64,000 nt of DNA from Sphingobacterium sp. N143 (GTDB lineage Bacteria > Bacteroidota > Bacteroidia > Sphingobacteriales > Sphingobacteriaceae). Positions 52,048 to 60,462 of the stretch are shown here, one piece after another; within the stretch, counting starts at the first letter, position 1; each line of letters starts with the position of its first letter. Below the pieces are notes generated by a model. It was given only the letters and a program-made list of their open reading frames with translations. It was not told the DNA's origin and did no database searches. Made by a program: the position numbers and the translations under genes. The stretch is taken from the NCBI RefSeq assembly GCF_030325625.1, contig NZ_JACAIS010000002.1:626581-690580 (forward strand), read 5' to 3'.

Positions 52048-52583
52048 TAAAATTTATTCTTCCACATCATAGATTCAACAGGGCGGATCGTCTTACCGTT
52101 ATACTTCGCATTGCCTTTCGTATTATAAAACGTCTCGATCTCTCCTTCAACCGAGAAATAGATCAGCTGTCCAATCGGCATTCCGGCATATACTCTGACC
52201 GGCTGAGCAACAGAAATCTCCAGGGTCCAGGTATTGCAAAAGCCAACATCTCCTTTCCCTGCTGTTGCATGGATGTCTATGCCTAAACGCCCAGTGCTGG
52301 ATTTCCCCTCCAAAAAGGGGACATGTTTATGTGTCTCTGTATATTCCAGCGTAACCCCCAAATACAATGTATTCGGTTCCAGTACAAAACCTTCTTCCGG
52401 AATTTCAAAATGATGGATTTCATTATGTTGCCTCGCGTCCAATACGCGATCTGCGTAGGTTGCTAAATATTTTCCCAGGTGCACATCATAGGAATTTGTT
52501 CCAAGGCACTTGCGATCAAACGGATGAATGACTATACTGCCATTTTCAATCTCTTCAAGAATTCTTTTATCAGATAAAATCAT
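52047..52583 (-). CDS. dcd: dCTP deaminase
   Basis: A 178-residue dCTP deaminase making dUTP for thymidylate synthesis. The start MILSDKRILEEIENGSIVIHPF is typical, with the nucleotide-binding GKSSTGRLGIDIHATAGKGDVGF block (Ser/Arg) and the catalytic Glu in NTWTLEISV. The length fits monofunctional Dcd. I chose the ATG at 52581-52583; the -7 box TATATTTG at 52590-52597 lies 7 bases upstream, so the leader is minimal. It overlaps the MBL-hydrolase gene downstream by one base. The dUTP it makes is a source of uracil in DNA, the substrate of Ung, though ung is far away here. Confidence 0.96.
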   Translation of the reverse strand: MILSDKRILEEIENGSIVIHPFDRKCLGTNSYDVHLGKYLATYADRVLDARQHNEIHHFEIPEEGFVLEPNTLYLGVTLEYTETHKHVPFLEGKSSTGRLGIDIHATAGKGDVGFCNTWTLEISVAQPVRVYAGMPIGQLIYFSVEGEIETFYNTKGNAKYNGKTIRPVESMMWKNKF

Positions 52584-52920
52584 GTGTATCAAATATAACA
52601 AAAGCACCAGGCAATGCTATTCAAAGTCAAAAGTACGGTTCTCCTGCAAATTTTACCTCATTTTTTTTTCGAAAGTAGATCTGTGATAATCAAGTGTCTC
52701 TTTGCTGCAATATAAAGGAGAATATTTCGCTCGGCTCGGCAGGGCAATAAGCCAAATCTTATTCTATTCATATTATTAAATCCGGTCAATTCCTGCACAT
52801 CACAGGGTAGTATCGCTCAAAATCTTGGCTTATGGCATTTTAAAAGAACCCGCACCTTTGATGGTGAAAGTTCCGTTTATAATCGTATAATAATTTGCAA
52901 TTTGTTTTTTAAATTTGAGT
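52584..52920. other. Intergenic region between dcd and the phosphopantetheinyl transferase gene
   Basis: About 340 bases between divergent genes. Apart from the dcd promoter at its left edge I see no RNA gene, no convincing open frame and no strong hairpin. A near-consensus -7 box CACCTTTG lies at 52852-52859 for the + strand gene. Confidence 0.5.
52590..52597 (-). promoter_or_regulatory. -7 element before dcd
   Basis: TATATTTG on the minus strand, ending 7 bases before the ATG. No well-spaced -33 box. Confidence 0.5.
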
Positions 52921-53562
52921 ATGAGTCTAGTGTATTTACGTGAAATAGATAACCAAACCAAATTTGCGATTTGGCGCATTGAAGAATCGGATGATGATTT
53001 ATTGTCCAAGCTTCAATTGGATGAACGTGAAAAAGCTAAATTAGGCTCCTTTAATAAAGGCAAGCGAAGGTTACATTGGCTGGCGACACGCGTCCTTTTG
53101 CGGACACTTTTAAATACAACACATTATATCGAATGCCCCTCCGATGCAAATGGCAAACCCTATCTCGCCAATTTTCCACAGAAGATATCCTTGTCCCATT
53201 CTTTTGATTATGCTGCAGCCATGATCAGTACAAAAGGAGAAGTCGGCATTGACATGGAAATTATCAAAACAAAAGTGGAACGCATCCAGCATAAATTTTT
53301 AAAACCCCTTGAACTAGATTTCATTGCCAAAGATCATTCACGTTACGAGCAGTTATATGCCTGTTGGTGCGCCAAAGAAGCGATCTATAAACTGCAAGGG
53401 AATTCAGGTGTATCATTTCTACATAACATGACTATCCTCCCTTTTGACTACCAAAAACAAGGTGTATTGAAACTAGTGCTCGAAAATAACCAAAGCCAAT
53501 GTACATTCGAAGTACATTATGAGAAGTTCAATGAATATATGCTTGCATACGCAGTAGAATAA
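52921..53562 (+). CDS. 4'-phosphopantetheinyl transferase (Sfp-type)
   Basis: A 213-residue Sfp-superfamily transferase that moves phosphopantetheine from CoA to acyl or peptidyl carrier proteins. The Mg-binding motif GIDMEIIKTK (about residues 112-121) and WCAKEAIYKLQG (about 152-163) are both intact, and SLSHSFDYAAA is the CoA-phosphate-binding segment. The ATG at 52921 is preferred over a TTG two codons upstream. No polyketide or fatty acid genes adjoin it, so its carrier protein is unknown. It may serve fatty acid or flexirubin-type synthesis. Confidence 0.93.
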   Translation: MSLVYLREIDNQTKFAIWRIEESDDDLLSKLQLDEREKAKLGSFNKGKRRLHWLATRVLLRTLLNTTHYIECPSDANGKPYLANFPQKISLSHSFDYAAAMISTKGEVGIDMEIIKTKVERIQHKFLKPLELDFIAKDHSRYEQLYACWCAKEAIYKLQGNSGVSFLHNMTILPFDYQKQGVLKLVLENNQSQCTFEVHYEKFNEYMLAYAVE

Positions 53563-53623
53563 GCATTTTTAAAAAATAATTTTTCTCAATTTCAATGCAT
53601 TAGCGATCAGACACAACTTTTTT

Positions 53624-53654
53624 TTTGCACTTTTTAAAAAAGCTTCTATATTTG
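53624..53654 (+). promoter_or_regulatory. Promoter of tRNA-Glu
   Basis: TTTG (53624-53627), a 19-base spacer and TATATTTG (53647-53654) match both promoter elements exactly, 19 bases before the mature tRNA 5' end. It is the best promoter in the window. Confidence 0.85.
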
Positions 53655-53672
53655 CAGCATTGAAAAGAAAAT

Positions 53673-53744
53673 GGCCCGTTCGTCTAGGGGTTAGGACGCA
53701 AGATTTTCATTCTTGAAACAGGGGTTCGATTCCCCTACGGGCTA
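53673..53744 (+). tRNA. tRNA-Glu (anticodon TTC)
   Basis: A full cloverleaf: acceptor GGCCCGT (53673-53679) pairs with ACGGGCT (53737-53743), with a terminal G-U pair. Anticodon stem CAAGA/TCTTG encloses loop TTTTCAT, anticodon TTC. The T arm is AGGGG-TTCGATT-CCCCT, and the discriminator is A. CCA is not encoded. The last 23 bases of the gene plus the next base recur at 55355-55378. Confidence 0.96.
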
Positions 53745-53745
53745 C
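53722..53745 (+). repeat. att-like direct repeat, copy 1 (3' end of tRNA-Glu)
   Basis: 24 bases covering most of the T arm and 3' acceptor strand of tRNA-Glu are repeated exactly at 55355-55378. A tRNA 3' end is the usual attachment site of tyrosine-recombinase elements, so this pair probably brackets an integrated segment. Confidence 0.75.
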
Positions 53746-53776
53746 AGAAAGGCATCATAGAGAGCCAATAAGATTC

Positions 53777-53811
53777 AAAACCGCACTTAATTATATTAAG
53801 TGCGGTTTTTT
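53777..53811 (+). terminator. Terminator after tRNA-Glu
   Basis: A 14-bp stem AAAACCGCACTTAA / TTAAGTGCGGTTTT (53777-53790, 53796-53809) with a 5-base loop and T run. Confidence 0.9.
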
Positions 53812-54311
53812 GTTTTATGGGTTTCTTTGCGATTCTCGAAAATTGATCCAAAAGAACCCGGCAAGAGCCCCTGAAAATTTCTCCCGGTACGCCTTATTTG
53901 GTGTTTTGTTGTATTATTTTAACCTTTTTAAACCACGACCAGCATGTTACTATATGAGATTGTGCCCGGCATTTATACTCGTATTTTGTAACTGATGATA
54001 AGCCTGTGTGTCGTCCTTTTATAGGTTTACAGATTGTCCGACACTGAAAAAAGGTTACAATTTTTGAGTGATGAAAATTTAGATATTTTTAGGCCTAATT
54101 TGGTTTAACAATTTAAAACCATCTAATTGAATTATTCTGCACAATAAAAGGTCTACAGTTCTCTATTTTATTGTCCCGATGTTTGATTAGATATTGAATT
54201 ATGAGGTACATTTAAAAATTTAATATTTCCATTCAATGCTTTCGCGGTACTATATCGTATTTTTTATTTGTTATATTTAAATGCACATCCAGAACATCAA
54301 CATGTTCGTTA

Positions 54312-54533
54312 GTAACATTCGAGTCTTTCAATGCTGAAGATAGTAGTACTGGATATAAAGGCATTACACCAGACTTTATTATTAATGAATCTATAGATAA
54401 AGACTTTGGCGATATTGATGAAAGCTTACTAAATGGTGCTCTTTCAATAATGTTCAATGATAAAAGAAATAGTGTGAAAAAAAAAACAATCAAGTCATCT
54501 ATTTGGAAATCAACCACTATCTGGATGTATTAA
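54312..54533 (+). pseudogene. 3' fragment, possibly of an S41 family peptidase gene
   Basis: The frame is open from 54216 to TAA at 54531-54533 but has no suitable start, and only the part from about 54312 looks coding. The translation has TGYKGITPDFIINESIDKD, then FGDIDESLLNGALSIM. This is the pattern seen at the C-terminus of Bacteroidota S41 (C-terminal-processing type) peptidases, where a G-(I/F)-x-P-D motif precedes LGD...LL..AL. The N-terminal and catalytic parts are absent. The family call is from memory of the pattern and should be taken as tentative. Confidence 0.5.
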
Positions 54534-54574
54534 AATCAACAATTTAATTCTTAATCAACTATAAATTTCTGTTT

Positions 54575-55078
54575 ATGAATCAGTCAAGGATCTATAGTCA
54601 AAAATTCCTTCAATCGTGGATTTGGATTGGTCTTCTTATTTCTACAATTATTTTTTCTTTTGTTTTTTATTCAGCAATAAAGAAAGGTGATGAGATATTT
54701 TGGTTAATATATTTGTCGGTGATAGCAGTAGCTATTCTCTCCGTTTTTATCATATTCCTTTTCGGTAAGCTGCAAATCAATCTTATCGGAGAAAACTTCT
54801 ATTATCGATTTATTCCATTTCATTTCAGATGGAAATGCATTCCTCTAAATCAAATTATTGATGTTTCAGTAATAAAATTTGATGCGATAAGCGATTTTGG
54901 TGGGTGGGGTTTAAGAAAGGAAAAAAATGGAATAAAAGCGCTAATAATAAATGGGGATATGGGTATAAAAATTGATCTTAACACTGGAAAGAGCATGATT
55001 TTCGGAATTCAAAATGAAGAGATTGCCTTTTCTCTAATAAAAGAAATTAAAGAAAATAGGAACCTTACTTCAAATTAG
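54575..55078 (+). CDS. Small membrane protein with PH-like C-terminal domain
   Basis: A 167-residue protein. Two hydrophobic helices (about 13-30, IWIGLLISTIIFSFVF, and 38-65, FWLIYLSVIAVAILSVFIIF) precede a soluble beta-rich domain (about 66-165). That domain has the patterns FGGWGLRKEKNGIKALI and GIKIDLNTGKSMIFGIQNEE, reminiscent of bacterial PH-like domains common in Bacteroidota hypothetical proteins. No catalytic motif is visible. It has Lys/Ile/Asn-rich, AT-biased codon use unlike the neighbouring genes, in keeping with the islet being acquired. I cannot assign a function. Confidence 0.7.
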   Translation: MNQSRIYSQKFLQSWIWIGLLISTIIFSFVFYSAIKKGDEIFWLIYLSVIAVAILSVFIIFLFGKLQINLIGENFYYRFIPFHFRWKCIPLNQIIDVSVIKFDAISDFGGWGLRKEKNGIKALIINGDMGIKIDLNTGKSMIFGIQNEEIAFSLIKEIKENRNLTSN

Positions 55079-55354
55079 GAAATTGAAAGATTAGCCATTG
55101 GAGATTGATGCAGCCGAATCTTGAATATTAACAGCAAAGTTTAGGATTTTTAAACTAGTTAATATGAAAATCTATGGATATTGACGTTCTAGAGAAGATC
55201 TTTCTGTTCCATCTACATTTGTATTTGGTACTTAAATCTCTTATCTTTAGATATAAAGCACTTGCAGCTAAAACATATATCAAACCAGTGAGTTATTCGG
55301 GGAGTAGGGAAATAGAAGGTTTGTAAATAACTGATAAATAGATTGATGCAAGTA

Positions 55355-55378
55355 GGGTTCGATTCCCCTACGGGCTAC
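55355..55378 (+). repeat. att-like direct repeat, copy 2
   Basis: Exact repeat of 53722-53745, without the rest of a tRNA upstream. A GCAAG shortly before it (55348-55352) also occurs in the tRNA anticodon stem, so a deleted tRNA copy cannot be excluded. A terminator follows 13 bases later, as expected for the original 3' flank of the tRNA gene. Confidence 0.75.
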
Positions 55379-55391
55379 TGAATTAATAATT

Positions 55392-55423
55392 AAAAGACCT
55401 GCAAATATTTGCAGGTCTTTTTT
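55392..55423 (+). terminator. Terminator after the second att-like repeat
   Basis: Perfect palindrome 55392-55421 around GACCTGCAAATATTTGCAGGTC, followed by T. Probably the ancestral terminator of tRNA-Glu before the insertion. Confidence 0.85.
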
Positions 55424-55671
55424 AGTTTTCTGTATCCATTCTTCCATAAGACTGTCCATCTGGTCAACACTCCTTTTTGCAATCAATTATTCTGCTCATT
55501 TTATCAAGAACGATATCTCCAACTTTATCCGTAGCAAAATATTTTACCCCTTAGACCATCAGCACATAAGACTAAAAATAACATCAATTAAAAAATGACC
55601 CATATATTATTGATAATAAATTATTTATACTATATTTATAATAATCAAATTTAAACTTAAAAATTAATCTA

Positions 55672-57540
55672 ATGGTATCAGGTAGAGACTTCCAAGCATG
55701 GAACAACCACGATAGAGGCGGTTATTCCGACTCTTACACAGGTGCCCAGGGACAGGACAACCTCAATGCCAACGACAATTCGTTGGAAACCGCGGCCAAT
55801 ACATGGGTCATTATCTTTGACAAACCAGGTTACACGGGCAACTGCAAAAAAATCCCGCCGAGCAAATATATTGACAGTCTGACAAATACGAATCGTTATG
55901 ACAATAATGGCAAAAAGGTTGGGGACTGGAAAAATCATATGCAAAGCTTTATCCTCTACAAGCAGAAACCTGCTTTTTGGGACACAGGCTCTGACTATAC
56001 ACAACCAGATAAATCACAGCTTTTCATCCTGCACGACGCTCAGGCATGCATGGCAGAAAATGATGATTTTATGGGGGCCAATCGTATATTTTCCGCCCCA
56101 TTTAATGGTCCCAGTACGACAAACATTGGCTATACGACAAACAGTATCCAGATGTCAGGGATCAATTCGATCAGCTCCTTGAAAACAGGCCCAAACGCAT
56201 GGTTGATCATTTTTAGCAAAACAGGAGCCCAAGGAGACTTTAAAAAGGTTAATCCAGAGACAACATACGGTCAATTAAGCGCTGTGAAGCGTACAGATAT
56301 TGCCGGCGACCAACAAGGAAATTGGGAAAATGAGATTGACAGTTTTCTTTTATACCCAGCCGAGCCTGGCTTTTGGTCTACCAAATACCAGCGGGTCTAT
56401 GTCGATTTCGAAACACTCTATAAACTGTACCCCGATCCCAGCAGCAAAGCAACGGATAATGACGTCGCCTATGTTGTAGGAGACTCAACCTATAAAATTG
56501 ACGAGCCCGAATTCATCGACCAATCTACCACGCAGCAGCTATCAGTCTACCTCATCGATGATACAACCGACTTACCGACAGATGGCTGGACGAAATACCA
56601 TGTTTATCAGCAACATGAAAACACGGGATCCTTCGACGATAAAGCTGAATACGACATTTATTTTGACAATAATGGACGATTGGTTTCAATACAACGCTTC
56701 CAGTGGTCATCGAAAGGCGCCTTTCAGGTACCACAAACGCTGATAAAAAGTGTTGATCTGATCGCTTGGTATGTAGGAACGGCATCATCGCTGGTATCAT
56801 TTGGTGTCGGCGAAGAAGTAGCCGCCACCTTTGTCAAGATCTTTGATTTTGTTTGTAACGTATTCAACAAAATTGCAAATGTCGTTTACAAAGCCACAGA
56901 CAATGGTGGTCAATTTTATTTCCTGCCGGTGATCTGCCATACACTGAATCGTATTTGTACAACGGTCGCAACACCATTTAACCGTCCAGTATACCCCGAG
57001 AATGATCCGAGAAATAATTACAGGATGGCCTTTAGTAACAGTGGGTTTCCAACCGCATTGGGCAATGCACTAAATGGTAATGGTTCGGCAAAGGGTTGGG
57101 CACAAAGTACCAGCGGGAAAACCAGTACATTCAACCAAGTGGTAGAGTTTACTTATCAAAACACCCCTTACCGTACCTGGTATCAAGAATCTTCCATTTC
57201 ATCGCAACTGGGACTTTTTGTCTCCTGTAAGATTGATTATGAAATCGATGGCTCCAAAGACGACCATATCATTTTACTGATGGGATTTGCTATTACTTCT
57301 ACCAGCCAACAAACACCAGTGATCAGTTTTGCTCAGGTCATTGTACAGTTTACCGATGGTTCAAATACCAATATCCAGTCCAATGCATTCAATGTGGATG
57401 TGATCAATGCCGTATACAATGACCTAAAAAGTAAACTTTCAAGTGTATCCATGGACGATGACCAGAAAGGCCGCCAATACATTGCTGAAATAACGCAAGC
57501 GAACATGATTGCAATAAATGCCTGTGTGAGCTATCATTAA
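55672..57540 (+). CDS. Protein with two beta/gamma-crystallin-like repeats and a central hydrophobic segment
   Basis: A 622-residue protein of a kind I do not recognise as a named family. Residues about 43-105 and 175-237 are clear repeats 132 residues apart (N-x-W-x-IIF-x-K start, a middle with D-x-x-GxW-x-N, and an FxLY...P-x-FW end). They resemble beta/gamma-crystallin modules, possibly calcium binding. There is no signal peptide. Residues about 358-405 are hydrophobic and helix-prone (LIAWYVGTASSLVSFGVG), then a polar C-terminal domain follows to residue 622. GC content and codon use are more like the chromosome than the islet to the left. It is convergent with two ankyrin genes, sharing a terminator. 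Toxin or effector function is possible but unproven. Confidence 0.75.
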   Translation: MVSGRDFQAWNNHDRGGYSDSYTGAQGQDNLNANDNSLETAANTWVIIFDKPGYTGNCKKIPPSKYIDSLTNTNRYDNNGKKVGDWKNHMQSFILYKQKPAFWDTGSDYTQPDKSQLFILHDAQACMAENDDFMGANRIFSAPFNGPSTTNIGYTTNSIQMSGINSISSLKTGPNAWLIIFSKTGAQGDFKKVNPETTYGQLSAVKRTDIAGDQQGNWENEIDSFLLYPAEPGFWSTKYQRVYVDFETLYKLYPDPSSKATDNDVAYVVGDSTYKIDEPEFIDQSTTQQLSVYLIDDTTDLPTDGWTKYHVYQQHENTGSFDDKAEYDIYFDNNGRLVSIQRFQWSSKGAFQVPQTLIKSVDLIAWYVGTASSLVSFGVGEEVAATFVKIFDFVCNVFNKIANVVYKATDNGGQFYFLPVICHTLNRICTTVATPFNRPVYPENDPRNNYRMAFSNSGFPTALGNALNGNGSAKGWAQSTSGKTSTFNQVVEFTYQNTPYRTWYQESSISSQLGLFVSCKIDYEIDGSKDDHIILLMGFAITSTSQQTPVISFAQVIVQFTDGSNTNIQSNAFNVDVINAVYNDLKSKLSSVSMDDDQKGRQYIAEITQANMIAINACVSYH

Positions 57541-57546
57541 TAAAAC

Positions 57547-57576
57547 AAGAAGAACCTGTCATGGCAGGTTCTTCTT
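57547..57576. terminator. Bidirectional terminator between crystallin-like and ankyrin genes
   Basis: A 12-bp perfect stem AAGAAGAACCTG / CAGGTTCTTCTT (57547-57558, 57565-57576) with a 6-base loop. No long T run, but the stem ends in A/T-rich pairs on both sides. Confidence 0.7.
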
Positions 57577-57597
57577 AATACCATAGTTGGTTAAGTC

Positions 57598-58944
57598 TTA
57601 AGCGCCTAAAATCTTCGCTTTCTCCTGATCAAATTCTGCCTGATTGATAATTCCGGCATCCAGCAGTTCTTTTAAATCAAACAATGCTTGTTTCTTAAGC
57701 CCCATATCCATTCCGGATTTAGCTTCGGGCGCCACCTTTTTTCCTGGAGTCACCGGACCATCCTGAACAGCATTGGTTTTTGCCCCAAAATCGATCAGCA
57801 AGGCCGTGATCTCATTAAATCCCTGTATATTCGAATAATCAATCGGCTTTTGTTCAAGCACATTTGAAATATCCGCAGATGCCCCATTGGACAAAAGATA
57901 GCGTAAAACATCTTTCTTACCATATGATGCAGCATAATGCAAAGCGGTATTTCCAGAGGCATCCTGTTTATCTATGGCCGCCCCACTATCTAATAATTGT
58001 TTCACTAAGGACAAATAGCCCATTTTTGTAGCCGTTTGTAATAGTGTTTCACCAGCATAATGTGGCTCATATCCTAAAATAAGGGTACGTCCACCTGTCT
58101 GGGCGATCAGCTTTTCCAGATATTTTCCGTCTTTTCCGTCAAAGGAATCTACAGGACGCGCATAGTCCGGCGATAAGCCGCGGTCAAGAAACAATGCCAA
58201 CAGTTCCTTTTGGTTGCTGTTACACACATACCAAACCGGGGAGATACCTTCTGCAGATTCTGCAAAAATATTACTTCCCTGTTCCAGCAATTTTTGGGCT
58301 AGAATACGATTACCAGTTTTGACCGCCAGCAACAGGGGCCCCTCACTCAAGTCATTCAATACGTTCACAGCAGCTCCGTTGTCCAATAAGATATTTACAA
58401 TTGGAACTGCCCCCAAAGCCACAGCAATATTCAACGGTGTATTCCCCGCCTTATCTGTGATGTCCAGATTCGCCCCTTTCCCAACAAGCAATTGGACCAC
58501 GGATGGATACTTTGCCTGTACAGCCAGTAGCAGGGGGGGCTCGGCCTCATTATTCAAAACATTAACGTCCAGTCCAGCTGTAATCAGATTTTCGACCATA
58601 TCCTGCTGCCCGGTACGCGCTGTAATATGAAGTAAACTATTCCCTGAAAAATCATTGATGTGGATATCGGCTCCCTTATCTAATAAATAAGCCGCTGTCT
58701 GTTTTTGCTTCTGCAGTAAAGCAAAGTACAATGGTGTCTCGCCACGATGATCCTCATAATCAATGGCAGCCCCTGCCGCCACTAATTTCTTTACTAGATC
58801 CAAATATCCCCGATGTGCAGCGTAATGCAGCGCAGTACGCCCCAGTTCATCAGTATAAGATACATCCACCTGCTCCTTTTCCAATAAAATTTCTGCAATC
58901 TTGCGTTTACCACCTTCGCAAGCAACTATAAATGATTGAGACAT
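57598..58944 (-). CDS. Ankyrin-repeat protein with C-terminal SHOCT-like segment
   Basis: A 448-residue protein of about eleven ankyrin repeats (residues about 1-390; for example GRTALHYAAHRGYLDLVKKL and GNTALHYAASYGKKDVLRYL). A Pro/Lys-rich linker follows, then a C-terminal helical SHOCT-type motif (LKELLDAGIINQAEFDQEKAKIL). There is no signal peptide, so it is probably cytoplasmic and works by protein binding. It lies 16 bases after another ankyrin gene on the same strand, the two forming an operon, and is convergent with the crystallin-like gene. If that gene encodes a toxin or effector, these could be immunity or adaptor proteins, which is speculation. Confidence 0.88.
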   Translation of the reverse strand: MSQSFIVACEGGKRKIAEILLEKEQVDVSYTDELGRTALHYAAHRGYLDLVKKLVAAGAAIDYEDHRGETPLYFALLQKQKQTAAYLLDKGADIHINDFSGNSLLHITARTGQQDMVENLITAGLDVNVLNNEAEPPLLLAVQAKYPSVVQLLVGKGANLDITDKAGNTPLNIAVALGAVPIVNILLDNGAAVNVLNDLSEGPLLLAVKTGNRILAQKLLEQGSNIFAESAEGISPVWYVCNSNQKELLALFLDRGLSPDYARPVDSFDGKDGKYLEKLIAQTGGRTLILGYEPHYAGETLLQTATKMGYLSLVKQLLDSGAAIDKQDASGNTALHYAASYGKKDVLRYLLSNGASADISNVLEQKPIDYSNIQGFNEITALLIDFGAKTNAVQDGPVTPGKKVAPEAKSGMDMGLKKQALFDLKELLDAGIINQAEFDQEKAKILGA

Positions 58945-58960
58945 AAATATTTCTTGTGTT

Positions 58961-60157
58961 TTATTGTTTCAATAACCACTCCACTGTCTTGACCTTGAGG
59001 TTATCTTCCATGGCATAATCAACAGCCTTTTTATCCATCCTATTTTCTACTTGTGGATCTACCCCCTCACCAACAAGATATTTCACCTTTTTATAAAGAT
59101 CCCGTGCTTTATTTTCATCGTAATTGATAGCCACCTGACAAACCTTATGCAGCAGTGTATTTCCATCGTTATCAGTATAATTTAAGTCCAGGTATCCTTT
59201 TCCTGCCACATCTTCCAGTGTACCAGCGGATCGTTCCACAAGCCAATCAACCCCGGTTTTTTCTTGCTGATACCAAAGTGAAGCCTCCGTGAGATCGGCC
59301 CCATGTTCCAATAATAAGATTAAAATTCTAAGGTTTTGATCACTATCAGTGCTCATCATTCGCAGAAAAGCATTGAGAAGATTTTCACCTTGCTTATTGA
59401 CGCTATGAAAATCTGGAGTTCCGTAATTTAGAAGCTTTTCCAAAAGGTCCGCGTTGAATTGCCTGACCGCAGCATAATAAAAAACACTTTCGCCATGCCA
59501 ATCTTTTAAATTTGGATCCGCGCCGGCATCCATTAACATGGTAGCAGCCTCCATCTTTAACGTATCAGCCGCCATATGCAAAGCCGTTTTTTGCTCGACA
59601 TTTCCGAGATTGGGATCAATTCCCTCAGCTAATAACCAACAGACAAGTTCGCCAATGCGATCCGCCGGCTGCATGCGTAGACTGCAGACTTTAAACAGCA
59701 ATGTCTGTCCATATTGGTCTACCCTATGTAAATCTGCACCCGCATCGACAATAGCTTTCAACAGCCCAATCGGCGCACTTTCCCGTAAGGCATACTCAAG
59801 AAGTGTGGTACCAGCAACCTCTTCATTAATATCTTCAATCTGCTGGAGATAACTGCCTAGCCATGTTACATAAGTATCAAGCATATCTCCATTCATGACC
59901 AATGGTTTTACCAAGGTATTGATCACCGTCGTATCAAAACGATTGTAATCGTATAGATCTGTCGATATAAGGCCCTTGTCAACAAACTTATCTAAAATAC
60001 TATAATGCTGATGTCTGATCAATTGACTAACCGCACTGTTTAATGCATAATCCTGAAATTCTGTTTTTCCTGTTGCCTGCGCAATAATCCGTTCCATTGC
60101 CTCGATATCACCTTTTCCAGAACAATCGGTAAGCGCTCTCAACTCATCATTTGTCAT
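58961..60157 (-). CDS. Ankyrin-repeat protein
   Basis: A 398-residue protein with a helical N-terminal region (about 1-110) and then about seven ankyrin-like repeats of varied quality, such as TALHMAADTLKMEAATMLMDAGADPNLKD and GNTLLHKVCQVAINYDENKA. The irregular repeats have longer loops than in the downstream partner. No signal, membrane helix or catalytic motif is visible. It is the first gene of the two-gene operon with the SHOCT-tailed ankyrin protein. Confidence 0.86.
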   Translation of the reverse strand: MTNDELRALTDCSGKGDIEAMERIIAQATGKTEFQDYALNSAVSQLIRHQHYSILDKFVDKGLISTDLYDYNRFDTTVINTLVKPLVMNGDMLDTYVTWLGSYLQQIEDINEEVAGTTLLEYALRESAPIGLLKAIVDAGADLHRVDQYGQTLLFKVCSLRMQPADRIGELVCWLLAEGIDPNLGNVEQKTALHMAADTLKMEAATMLMDAGADPNLKDWHGESVFYYAAVRQFNADLLEKLLNYGTPDFHSVNKQGENLLNAFLRMMSTDSDQNLRILILLLEHGADLTEASLWYQQEKTGVDWLVERSAGTLEDVAGKGYLDLNYTDNDGNTLLHKVCQVAINYDENKARDLYKKVKYLVGEGVDPQVENRMDKKAVDYAMEDNLKVKTVEWLLKQ

Positions 60158-60462
60158 TAGTAATTTTTATTTATAATCAAAAGAAAGGCAGTGAATTGCT
60201 TCAAATACTTGTGAGCTACTACCTAAATGCTGTATAAAATAGGCCACATACACGGGCTTGATATATTCGGGTTTCACGAGCGTACGCGTATGATGCTATA
60301 GTCAATATATAAAAAACGGTCTAAAACAAGAAATAGTATACAGAACATACCGACTGTTGGGTGCAGAGATCAGCCTATATTTTCGTTTGCCGTTGATATG
60401 AAACGGATAGCATAAAGCCCCGGCATCTTCCGGGTCATGTCGCCCAGGAAATAGAATGTCTA
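60158..60462. other. Intergenic region between the crotonase and ankyrin genes
   Basis: About 305 bases. Only a short hairpin CCCGG-N6-CCGGG (60419-60434) after the crotonase gene is noticeable, with a weak tail. No gene is seen. Confidence 0.5.

Larger units (their letters stand above)
53746..55354. mobile_element. AT-rich islet between tRNA-Glu and its duplicated 3' end
   Basis: A 1.6-kb segment flanked by the two 24-bp repeats. It is more AT-rich than its surroundings. From 53812 to about 54290 I see no credible gene. It then holds a 3' fragment that looks like an S41 peptidase gene, one intact small membrane-protein gene (54575-55078) and about 270 empty bases. No integrase is present, so I read it as the remnant of an integrated element. 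Alternatives are a decayed second tRNA-Glu copy or duplication by recombination. Confidence 0.55.
55079..55671. other. Intergenic region right of the islet
   Basis: About 590 bases. It holds the second att-like repeat (55355-55378) and a terminator (55392-55423). The remainder is AT-rich and I see no gene in it. Confidence 0.6.

Noticed and set aside
53810..53995. A 61-codon open frame just after the tRNA-Glu terminator
   Set aside because: Low-quality composition and no promoter; it begins within the terminator's tail.
55340..55378. A second complete tRNA-Glu gene
   Set aside because: Only the T-arm/3' acceptor part is present; D and anticodon arms are missing.
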